Below, one piece after another: positions 34,783-43,500 of a stretch of DNA of 64,000 nt (position 1 is its first letter; each line of letters starts with the position of its first letter). The notes below the pieces were generated by a model, which saw nothing but the letters and a program-made list of their open reading frames with translations, was not told where the DNA came from and searched no databases. The DNA is from Pontibacter harenae. Its GTDB lineage: Bacteria; Bacteroidota; Bacteroidia; Cytophagales; Hymenobacteraceae. The stretch lies in contig NZ_JAJJWH010000003.1 of assembly GCF_020907245.1 (NCBI RefSeq), forward strand, positions 1-64,000. Direction: 5' to 3'. Position numbers and translations under genes: made by a program.

Positions 34783-35484
34783 ATGAGTAAACCCAGCAAA
34801 CTTAGCGAAGTGCTAAGTAGAAACAGTCTTGCCTTTTCCCGAGTACTTGATGCTGACCTTAATGCGGATAATGTGTGCAGGCTTGACTTTACAGTGGCAA
34901 ACCAAGTGCTGCAAAAGACAGACCTGCGCAACACAGCAAGTTTTAACAGAGCGGTTCAGGAAATGCTACACGCACAACAAGCTAGCATTGGTGTTGGAGG
35001 CTACCTAGAGAACCGCTTTATTTACAGCCGCAGTGCCCACTTCGACACCTCCGAGCAAAGCAGAAACTTACATTTAGGAGTTGATGTATGGCTAGATGCT
35101 GGTACTGCCGTGTTTGCACCCTTAGATGGCACAGTGCATAGTTTCCAGGAAAATGCAAACTTCGGCGACTATGGCCCCACTATTATTCTACAACACGAGC
35201 TGGAGGATATTCCCTTTTATACCTTATACGGCCACCTAACCAGAACCTCTTTAAAAGGACTAGCTATAGGCAAGCCTTTTGCCAAAGGAGAAAAGATTGC
35301 CGAAGTAGGCCCTTACCCCGAAAATGGTGATTGGCCCCCGCACTTGCATTTTCAGGTAATGAGCTCTATGGAAGGCCGAACAGGCGATTTTCCTGGTGTG
35401 GCCACATTGGCTGAAAGAGATTTATATGAGCAACTCTGCCCTAACCCTAACCTGATTTTACAGAGCAGGCACCTGCCGCTTTAG
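34783..35484 (+). CDS. M23 family (LytM-like) metallopeptidase without a signal peptide
   Basis: A 233-residue protein whose C-terminal two thirds form an M23 peptidase domain: NLHLGVDVWLDAGT (HxxxD zinc ligands, near 104), VFAPLDGTVHSF, FYTLYGHLTRTSLKGL (near 146), and WPPHLHFQVM (HxH, near 188). M23 enzymes cut peptide crossbridges in peptidoglycan, yet this protein has no signal sequence or membrane anchor, so its place of action is unclear. It begins 50 bases after the HNH-AP2 gene and is followed by a terminator. Confidence 0.85.
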   Translation: MSKPSKLSEVLSRNSLAFSRVLDADLNADNVCRLDFTVANQVLQKTDLRNTASFNRAVQEMLHAQQASIGVGGYLENRFIYSRSAHFDTSEQSRNLHLGVDVWLDAGTAVFAPLDGTVHSFQENANFGDYGPTIILQHELEDIPFYTLYGHLTRTSLKGLAIGKPFAKGEKIAEVGPYPENGDWPPHLHFQVMSSMEGRTGDFPGVATLAERDLYEQLCPNPNLILQSRHLPL

Positions 35485-35522
35485 TTGCAAAAGCGCTATT
35501 TTTTAGTTAAGATGCCACTTTT

Positions 35523-35554
35523 GGCGCTGTACCCACAGGCAGCGCCTTTATTTT
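35523..35554 (+). terminator. Terminator after the M23 peptidase gene
   Basis: GGCGCTG pairs with CAGCGCC around 10 bases, followed by TTTATTTT. Confidence 0.75.
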
Positions 35555-35575
35555 GGCACCAATAACAATTTATAA

Positions 35576-36397
35576 ATGAATCTGAACATTGATTCCGTCC
35601 GCGAATTGGTGGTAAACTTTACCCTAGTATATGGTATGCGGCTAGTTGTCGCTATCCTGATGCTAATTATTGGAACATGGCTGATCAAGCGCCTGAATAG
35701 GCTGATACAGCGCATGTTGCTTCGCAAACATGTTGACGAATCGCTGCGGCCTTTTTTGGGCAGTATACTAAACGTAACGTTTTGGATTTTATTAAGCGTG
35801 CTTATCATCTCTCAATTGGGTGTGGAAATGACTTCCTTTATCGCTGTACTTGGTTCTGCAGGTTTAGCCATAGGTTTAGCCCTACAAGGCAGCCTTTCCA
35901 ACTTTGCTGGCGGAGTGCTTATACTTACTATCAAACCCTTTAGAGTAGGCGATTTTATAGAAGCACAAGGCCAGATGGGAACAGTGTATATCATCAATAT
36001 TTTCAACACTGTTATAAAGACAGGCAACAACCAAGTCATCTATATGCCAAACGGACCTTTGGCCTCCAGTGTCGTGGTAAACTATTCGGTAGAGCCAACG
36101 CGGCGTATGGAGCTAAACCTTGTTATCAGCACGCAGAACGACTTTGCTGCCGTAAAGCAGATGCTACAGGAACTTGTAGACGCTGACCTACGCATCCTCC
36201 CCAATCCAGCACCTTTTATAGGTGTTACGGCCTTTACAGAATACTCCATCACTATCAGCATGCGCCTTTGGGCAAAAAAAGAAGAGTTCTGGCCACTGAA
36301 CTGGGACATGAATGAGCGTGTGAAAACTGTATTTGAGCAAAAAGGTGTTAAAATGCCTGCCCCAATACAGAAGCGGGAGATTATGCAGCAGGTTTAA
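35576..36397 (+). CDS. Small-conductance mechanosensitive channel (MscS family)
   Basis: A 273-residue inner-membrane channel that opens under hypo-osmotic stress. Three hydrophobic segments (about 17-36, 60-80 and 85-113) lead into the pore helix AGLAIGLALQGSLSNFAGGV (near 98), the MscS signature, then VGDFIEAQGQMGTVYIINIF (near 126) of the beta domain and an alpha/beta C-terminal domain. The length matches the minimal MscS of E. coli (286). Confidence 0.93.
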   Translation: MNLNIDSVRELVVNFTLVYGMRLVVAILMLIIGTWLIKRLNRLIQRMLLRKHVDESLRPFLGSILNVTFWILLSVLIISQLGVEMTSFIAVLGSAGLAIGLALQGSLSNFAGGVLILTIKPFRVGDFIEAQGQMGTVYIINIFNTVIKTGNNQVIYMPNGPLASSVVVNYSVEPTRRMELNLVISTQNDFAAVKQMLQELVDADLRILPNPAPFIGVTAFTEYSITISMRLWAKKEEFWPLNWDMNERVKTVFEQKGVKMPAPIQKREIMQQV

Positions 36398-36414
36398 CCT
36401 CAGATAAATCAACA

Positions 36415-36478
36415 AAAAAGCTAAGCCCCTCAAGGAGTCTTATACTTATAACACCATGAGATTACATTGAGGGACTTT
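36415..36478. terminator. Weak bidirectional terminator between mscS and the ABC permease gene
   Basis: AAAAAAGCTAAGCCCCTCAA can pair with TTGAGGGACTTTT across a long loop. The genes on both sides converge here. Confidence 0.4.
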
Positions 36479-36535
36479 TATCTATCAAAGCTTAACATAC
36501 TTCCAAAGTAATAGAAAGCTTACAGCAGTAATACT

Positions 36536-37750
36536 TTAATCAAACTTTATTGCCTTCACTGGTTTGATGCGGGCAATCATGGCTGCTGGTATAAGTATAG
36601 CCAGCATGGTAAGCAGTAGCGTAATTACATTCAGCACCACAATTACACCAATGTTCCAGCTAATAGGAACTGTATCCATGTAATAGTTTTCAGGGTCCAG
36701 GGGAATAAGCTCAAAATAGTATTGTATAGCACAGAAGCCAATCCCAATTAGGTTGCCCCAAAGCATGCCCTTCAAGGTCAGATTTAAGCCTCTAAAGTAA
36801 AATACCGTTCGTATCTGCGCATCTGTTGCACCCACGGCCTTTAATACCCCAATCATGTTGATGCGTTCAATGATCATGATAAACACCGTGGATACCATGT
36901 TGAAAGTGGCCACGAAAATAATCAGGATCAGGAATATGATCACGTTCTTGCGCAGCAGCTGCAGCCAATCGAATAACTGTGCATGGCGGTCTGTAATCTT
37001 TTCCAATTGCAGATCATAGTTCATCTGGTCAAACACCTGCTCCGCTACCTGATCTATCTGCTCAAAATCTTTCAGCACAATTTCTACACCGCCCACAATG
37101 GTGTCGGGCCAGTTGTTCAGGTCCCGTATCAGTTGCAAATCACCGATTACGAACACCTCGTCAAACTCATCTAAACCTGTGCTGTATATGCCAGACACCT
37201 TTAATTTGCGTGCTCTTGGAGGATTCTGAATAAAGTAGAAAATAGCTTCGTCGCCAACATCTAACTTCAGCTTATCGGCAATGCTGCGGCTTACCATCAC
37301 CTCTTTAGATGAACTTGAATCTGGGAAAGAGATCAGCTCCCCCGCATCCAGGTTCTGAGACATGGTACCCAAGTCGTAATTTTCATCAACGCCTTTTAGC
37401 ACCACACCCAGCACTTCATCATCTGTTTTAATGATGGCAGTTTTTCGGGCAAACGACTGTATATGTGCTATACCAGGAATTGCCTCGGTACTGTTCACAC
37501 CTGTAGCACTGCTGATGGGTGCTCCCTCAAACGAGTTGTTTGTATCGTACTTGCTAATCTGGAGGTGTGCCCCAAAGCTAAAGATCTTTGACCTGATCTC
37601 GTTTCGGAAGCCTTCTAGTATAGCAAAAGACACAATCATGATAGCAATGCCTGTGGCTATACTTATAATTGCTATTTTTGTGACCGACGAGGTAAATGAG
37701 CCAGCCTGTACTTCTGATATTTTATCGGATATATATTTGGAGATGTTCAC
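36536..37750 (-). CDS. ABC transporter permease (LolC/LolE-like, FtsX/MacB fold)
   Basis: A 404-residue membrane protein: an N-terminal cytoplasmic stretch and TM1 (about 26-48, KIAIISIATGIAIMIVSFAI), a large periplasmic domain (about 50-265), then three C-terminal TM helices (about 270-295, 320-340, 370-395). This is the MacB_PCD plus FtsX layout of lipoprotein-release permeases. In LolCDE these extract lipoproteins from the inner membrane for transfer to LolA. No LolD ATPase gene is adjacent, as is common in Bacteroidota. Divergent from the NamZ-like lipoprotein gene. Confidence 0.87.
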   Translation of the reverse strand: MNISKYISDKISEVQAGSFTSSVTKIAIISIATGIAIMIVSFAILEGFRNEIRSKIFSFGAHLQISKYDTNNSFEGAPISSATGVNSTEAIPGIAHIQSFARKTAIIKTDDEVLGVVLKGVDENYDLGTMSQNLDAGELISFPDSSSSKEVMVSRSIADKLKLDVGDEAIFYFIQNPPRARKLKVSGIYSTGLDEFDEVFVIGDLQLIRDLNNWPDTIVGGVEIVLKDFEQIDQVAEQVFDQMNYDLQLEKITDRHAQLFDWLQLLRKNVIIFLILIIFVATFNMVSTVFIMIIERINMIGVLKAVGATDAQIRTVFYFRGLNLTLKGMLWGNLIGIGFCAIQYYFELIPLDPENYYMDTVPISWNIGVIVVLNVITLLLTMLAILIPAAMIARIKPVKAIKFD

Positions 37751-37810
37751 TCGCCTAATTTCTAATCTGCCTTAAAGATAGGTATGAATTTTGATTTCTA
37801 CTCTATTACG

Positions 37811-39037
37811 ATGACACACCCACATTTCATACTTTACACAGCGCTGATGCTAGGGCTTACTAACTGCTCTTCGAAAACTGCCGCAACAAAATCTACAGAA
37901 GTCGCTACTACTGCTGAGGTAACGAAACAGCCTGCCGCCACAGATGCCTTGCAGTTAGGAGCTGCCCAAACAGACAAGTACTTACCGCTGCTACAGGGCA
38001 AAAGGGTGGGCCTGGTGGTAAACCAAACTTCCGTTATCGGCCAAACGCACTTAGTGGACTCTTTGTTGAGCCTAGGCGTAAAAGTTTCCACCATTTTTGC
38101 CCCCGAACACGGCTTCCGTGGCGAGGCAGATGCTGGTGCCCATGTAAAAGATGCGAAAGATGTAAAGACTGGGCTTCCTATCATCTCTTTATATGGCGCG
38201 AACAAAAAGCCGCTGCCAGACCAAATCAAAGAACTGGATGTACTTGTTTTTGATATCCAAGATGTAGGCACCCGCTTTTATACGTACATCAGCACGATGC
38301 ACTACGTAATGGAGGCCGCAGCCGAAAACAACAAGCAGGTGCTAGTGCTGGACCGCCCCAACCCCAACGGGCACTATGTAGACGGTCCTGTGCTGGAAAT
38401 GGAGCAACAGTCGTTTGTAGGTATGCACCCTATACCTATCGTACATGGCTTAACCGTAGGCGAACTGGCCCACATGATAAACGGTGAAGGATGGCTAAAA
38501 GGAAAGCAACAGGCAGAGCTTACAGTTATCCCGATGGAAAACTATACCCACCAAACGGCTTATACCTTACCAGTGAAACCTTCGCCAAACTTACCCAACA
38601 CACAAGCCATTACACTTTACCCTTCACTTTGTTTTTTTGAGGGAACAAACGTAAGTGTGGGCCGAGGCACACCTACGCCTTTCCAGGTCATCGGCAGCCC
38701 TTACTACCAAGATAAAAGCTTTTCTTTTGTGCCGAAGCCCATGCCTGGTGCTATGGAGCCTCCATATAAAGGACAGACCTGCTACGGTTTAGATTTAACC
38801 AACCCTGCCGATGCACAGCCTTTCACACTGATTTACCTGCTTGATTTTTACCAGAACTCTACTCAGAAAGATAAGTTTTTCAACAACTTCTTCGAAAAGC
38901 TGGCGGGCACCGCAAAACTGAGGCAGCAGATTATAGCAGGTAAAACAGAGACTGAGATACGTGCCAGTTGGGAACCTGCCTTATCAAACTATAAACAACT
39001 GCGTAAGCAATATTTGCTTTACCCTGATTCAGAATAA
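37811..39037 (+). CDS. DUF1343 / NamZ-like exo-beta-N-acetylmuramidase, lipoprotein
   Basis: From ATG 37811 the protein has 408 residues with a lipobox (LGLTNCSS), so it should be an anchored lipoprotein. The core DUF1343 motifs are RVGLVVNQTSVIGQTHLVDS, IFAPEHGFRGEADAG, VFDIQDVGTRFYTYISTM and LDRPNPNGHYVDGP (about residues 70-200), then CFFEGTNVSVGRGTPTPFQV. DUF1343 proteins include NamZ of Bacillus, which releases terminal MurNAc from peptidoglycan fragments (CAZy GH171). The same recycling role here is inference from family. The next gene, fmt, starts 3 bases after the stop. Confidence 0.88.
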   Translation: MTHPHFILYTALMLGLTNCSSKTAATKSTEVATTAEVTKQPAATDALQLGAAQTDKYLPLLQGKRVGLVVNQTSVIGQTHLVDSLLSLGVKVSTIFAPEHGFRGEADAGAHVKDAKDVKTGLPIISLYGANKKPLPDQIKELDVLVFDIQDVGTRFYTYISTMHYVMEAAAENNKQVLVLDRPNPNGHYVDGPVLEMEQQSFVGMHPIPIVHGLTVGELAHMINGEGWLKGKQQAELTVIPMENYTHQTAYTLPVKPSPNLPNTQAITLYPSLCFFEGTNVSVGRGTPTPFQVIGSPYYQDKSFSFVPKPMPGAMEPPYKGQTCYGLDLTNPADAQPFTLIYLLDFYQNSTQKDKFFNNFFEKLAGTAKLRQQIIAGKTETEIRASWEPALSNYKQLRKQYLLYPDSE

Positions 39038-39040
39038 ACT

Positions 39041-39970
39041 ATGCCAAAAGACCTTCGCATTGTATTTATGGGTACGCCCGATTTTGCCGTACCAACTTTA
39101 CAAGCACTTGTAGAACACAATTATAACGTAGTAGCTGTTATCACGGCACCAGACAAACCAGCTGGCCGCGGACAGAAAATTCAGCAGTCGCCTGTAAAAG
39201 AATATGCCGTAGCGCAAAATATACCTGTGCTGCAGCCTACTAATTTAAAAGCTGAAGCTTTCCTGGAGGAGCTGCGAAGCTATCAGGCAAACCTGCAAAT
39301 TATTGTTGCTTTCAGAATGCTGCCCGAAGTGGTTTGGAGTATGCCTGAACTGGGCTCTTTTAATATTCACGGTTCTTTATTGCCCCAGTACCGCGGAGCC
39401 GCTCCAATCAACTGGGCTATCATCAACGGTGAAAAAGAAACAGGCGTTACCTCTTTCTTCTTGAAGCACGAGATTGATACAGGCGACCTGATTTTCCAGG
39501 AGCGTGTGCCTGTACTGGATGATGACGATTTTGGTAGCATGTATGAAAAGCTGAAGTATACAGGAGCTGAACTAGCTGTAAAAACTGTTCAGGCCATAGA
39601 GCGTGATGAGGTACAGCCACAGCCACAACAGCCCACATCAGAAACTAAACACGCGCCTAAAATCTTCAAAGAAACCTGCGAGATAAACTGGAATCAGCCA
39701 GCTCAGCAGGTGCGTAATTTTATTCGCGGCCTCAGCCCCTACCCTGCCGCCTGGGCAAAAATCAATAACAAAATGTTTAAGTTTTTCAAAGTTGATGTAG
39801 TAGAGGATTCAGGTTACTCCTCAGAGCCAGGCACCGTGCACTCCGATAATAAAACGTACCTCCACATCCAGACAGCAGTGGGCGCTATTGCAGTACTCGA
39901 CTTACAGATGGAAGGCAAAAAGCGAATGCCTGTGCAGGATTTGCTCAGAGGATATACTTTTAACGCTTAA
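39041..39970 (+). CDS. fmt: Methionyl-tRNA formyltransferase
   Basis: Formylates initiator Met-tRNA using 10-formyl-THF. The 309-residue protein shows IVFMGTPDFAVPTLQAL at the start, TAPDKPAGRGQKIQ near 46, and the formyl-transferase signature GSFNIHGSLLPQYRGAAPI near 104 (Asn, His and, later, Asp of the active site in HEIDTGDLIF). The C-terminal tRNA-binding domain follows from about 205. folA starts 4 bases later; pairing of fmt and folA makes sense because both depend on the folate pool. Confidence 0.97.
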   Translation: MPKDLRIVFMGTPDFAVPTLQALVEHNYNVVAVITAPDKPAGRGQKIQQSPVKEYAVAQNIPVLQPTNLKAEAFLEELRSYQANLQIIVAFRMLPEVVWSMPELGSFNIHGSLLPQYRGAAPINWAIINGEKETGVTSFFLKHEIDTGDLIFQERVPVLDDDDFGSMYEKLKYTGAELAVKTVQAIERDEVQPQPQQPTSETKHAPKIFKETCEINWNQPAQQVRNFIRGLSPYPAAWAKINNKMFKFFKVDVVEDSGYSSEPGTVHSDNKTYLHIQTAVGAIAVLDLQMEGKKRMPVQDLLRGYTFNA

Positions 39971-39974
39971 GCCT

Positions 39975-40460
39975 ATGTTAGCTATAGTTGTAGCCGTAGC
40001 CGACAACAACGTTATCGGCAAAAATAACCAACTCATTTGGCACCTGCCCGCCGACCTTCGTCATTTTAAGCAGCTCACGATGAGCCACCCGATGCTGATG
40101 GGTCGCAAGACCTTTGAATCTATAGGTAAGCCTTTGCCAGGCCGCACTACCATCATCATCACACATCAGCAGGATTACCAGCAGGAAGGTTGCATCGTAA
40201 CGCACTCAGTACAGGAAGCGATTGAGCAGGCCAAAAAGCTTGATGAAACCATAACGGTGGTAGGCGGTGCGCAGATTTACAAAGAAATCCTCCCGCAGAT
40301 AGATACTGTTTACCTTACCCGCATCCATCATACTTTCGAGGGTGATACGTTTTTTCCTGAGCTAAATGAGCAGGAATGGGAAGAGGTAAGTCGCGAAGAC
40401 TTTGCCCCAAACGAGAAGAACAAGTATAGCTATAGTTTTATCGAACTAAAGAGGAAATAG
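39975..40460 (+). CDS. folA: Dihydrofolate reductase
   Basis: From ATG 39975 the protein has 161 residues, the normal DHFR length. It begins MLAIVVAVADNNVIGKNNQL, with WHLPADLRHFKQLT (substrate-binding, catalytic Asp in PADL), PMLMGRKTFESIGKPLPGRT (NADPH loop) and VVGGAQIYKEILPQ (near 96). A longer in-frame reading from 39888 would overlap fmt by 83 bases and is rejected. A strong terminator follows. Confidence 0.96.
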   Translation: MLAIVVAVADNNVIGKNNQLIWHLPADLRHFKQLTMSHPMLMGRKTFESIGKPLPGRTTIIITHQQDYQQEGCIVTHSVQEAIEQAKKLDETITVVGGAQIYKEILPQIDTVYLTRIHHTFEGDTFFPELNEQEWEEVSREDFAPNEKNKYSYSFIELKRK

Positions 40461-40477
40461 AGAAGCATCATAATAGA

Positions 40478-40517
40478 AAACAAAGAAGGAGCACCGTGTA
40501 GTGCTCCTTCTTTGTTT
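40478..40517. terminator. Bidirectional terminator between folA and porU2
   Basis: AAACAAAGAAGGAGCAC pairs perfectly with GTGCTCCTTCTTTGTTT around 6 bases, flanked by convergent genes. Confidence 0.85.
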
Positions 40518-40546
40518 ATGTGATCGGGAAGTTTTTTATCTCAGCT

Positions 40547-43500
40547 TTACCTTAGAATATAAATCTTTCCGTAGCCATTTTTGAAGGATTTGTCACCGTT
40601 TTTATACTTGTGCTTCATATCCAGTTCATTGCTCATCACCACACGATAGAGGTACACACCATTAGCTAGTCTGTCGCCGTAGGTATCGGTCCCATCCCAA
40701 GCATATTCGGTCTTATTGTTGCCAATGCGTAGCGGCCCCAGTTCTTCTTTCATAATCTCCTTCACAACCTTTCCAGTTACCGTTAAGACTTGAATCTTGA
40801 TCTCGTCAGGCACTTTACTACCCGTCAGCGTAAAGATGAAGTTGGTTTTGGTAGAGAATGGATTCGGGAATGGGTAGAAATTCGTAACTGTTGCATCGCC
40901 TTCCACCTCAAACCCTATTCTATAAGGTGCTATACCAGATGCCTTACCAGCCACATCTTTGCCACGCACTTCTAACGTATACTTACCATCATCAAGCTTC
41001 AGCGGCTTATACTCGAGCCTGAAGTCATTCTTTTCATCGGCTGGAAAAAACTGTACTTCCTGTGCATTGTTTATAAGGTCCACTTCCTGTTGTCCGTTTT
41101 CGGTTACCAGAATTATAGACATTCCTGAAGGGTTTTGAAGGAAGTTATGCTTATTTTCATCTTTCAGTGTAACACTGATCAGAGGGCTTGGCGAGACAAG
41201 TTCTCCATCTAATAAATGCCTACCATCGAAAGCCACATCCAGAATTGGATGCAACTTGGCCTTTACTTTGAAGGATACCTCATAAATATTATTGAAGTAG
41301 TGCTGCTCTAGTTGATGGCGTGGATTTACATACATGCTCAGCTTGTAGTTACCATCCAGCGTCAACGTAGACATCCTGAAATCAAAGAAAGCTGTTTTAT
41401 TGCCTTCTAATTTCTCAATCTTAAAACGCGAAACAGTTGGTTGTATACCATCTCCAGTTAATGTCACCTCAACCAGCAGAGAATCGCCGAATGCTGATGA
41501 TGTAACATTCTGAAAAGCCATCGGCACTTTTAAGCTTCCTTCGTTAGCCTGAGCAGACAATATTTGTTCATTCACCTCCACTAAATCAGGTCTGATGATG
41601 CCTTCTGGTGCCACATCATAATACACAAGCCACTGTTTTAGCTGTGGAGCTGTACGTGCAGTCTCATCTTCTACATAAGCGGAAAGGCGTAGGTTAGGGT
41701 ATTCTGCCGCATCAATAAAAGACAAGTCAAAGGATTTTGCCTCCACATTTTCCTGCAGTACCTGCTCTTCCCCTGTTCGTTTTACACCCGTTACAGATAA
41801 GGTATATTTATCATCTCCACCACCAGCACGCTCAATATTATGGTGCAGCGAATCCCAATTTAAAGCAGGCCCGATAACTGATGAAGTTATAGTACCAGAT
41901 GGCCTACCTGTTTGTATACTGGCACGCAGCACAACACTTTGCGAAGTTGCTGGCTCAGCTCCTGCCAACGAAGCAGTTAATTCCTGCGCTGTTCCTGGCG
42001 CTGCACCCTTCTGACCTACAATGGCAAAGGGATAGCCATTTTGCAAATCATTTATCAATTCAGAACCTATGTTGTTAAAGGCAGCTTTCAAGGTAGGTGA
42101 GAAATCATTGAAAGGCACATTGTTTACTGTCATAACCGCCACGTGATATCCTTGAGGCACCGCATTCAGAAAAGCCTCTAGTTGATTTCGTGTGGCAGGT
42201 TTCGTCATATCTGTAAACGTGTACAAATGAGGACTAGAGCTACAAGCCACCTGACCAGGAATATTTGTAACCTTTTCCAATCTGATGTTGTCAAACACAA
42301 TAACGAAGATTCGAGAAAGAGTAGAACCTGTTGGGTTGCCACAGTTGAAGCTGCCCTGTTGCATCTCATTTATATACATCCCATAAGTCGGTTCAGCGTA
42401 TCTTACTGCTCCACCTACTGTTTTAATATCAATAAACTGTTTAGTTGGTATAAACTCCCATTTTGAATTTTCATCCGATGCCTTCGTTATACCAACTGTC
42501 TGCGCTTTATCGAACTGCCCATAGTGGCTTTGAGACCATCCCTGGCTACTTCCAGGAATATACCTGAACGAACTGTTTGCCCACACAGTATCCTCGCCTG
42601 CAGCATAGTTCTGGAAACGTGCCCGCCAATAGTAAACTGTACTATCGTTCCCGTTATTTACCTGCGGAAGCGTTAATTCCCACATGGGTACAGTTGCATT
42701 CTCAGCCGTAAATGTTCTCTTAAGCGTGCTGTTAAATGCCAACGTGGTATCTATTTCAAAGTAAAAACCTTGCTTGTTTGTCAACACCTGCGTTGCCTGT
42801 GCCAACAGCTTTACATCCTTGGAACTAACTATTCCATACTCAGAAGGACTGATAGCCACAAGTCCACTTGCGGGAAAATAATGTTGAAAGCGGCCTATGT
42901 TATTGTCTTCCGAAAGTTCCGCAAAGCTCTGAGTATGGTCTAGGAATATTTCGAAGGAGTTCATACCCAAGGCTTCTAAGCCTCTGTTATCAAGAGGCAG
43001 CAATAACTCAGACGGCCGTAGGATAGGCTTTACTTTGATAGAGTCAGTAACAACAATGCTGTTATCAGGCAAAGTGCGTTTCACAGAAACATAAATAGAA
43101 TCGGGAATTGCTTTGCCCAAATTATTCACTCGAACCGAAAGTAAGAAATTGTTGGAAGTGGCAGTCACCACCTCTCCACTCTCACTCCTCACATTCAGTT
43201 CATTATTTACAAATGCATAATCTGGCTTGTCAGGTGAATACATTTTTAAACCAGGATCACCTTGCAGCACCATTTGAGTAACCATGGCCACAGCCAAATC
43301 GCTGGAAGTAGCTCCCATGACCCTTCTTATAGTCTCCTGCTGAATTACACCTATGCTCTTCCCATAAAAGTTTTCATCCTGAAAGGCGACAGTATAGAAG
43401 TTAGCTGAATACAGGTTCAAGAAGTTTGGGTAACCACTCTCGACATGCGCAATCATGGCTATGGCTCCCTTATCTGGTGTTTTCAACCAATCCTCGCCAA

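Noticed and set aside
39888..39974. N-terminal extension of folA overlapping fmt
   Set aside because: DHFR begins at the internal ATG 39975 with the conserved first strand; the extension is fmt sequence in another frame.
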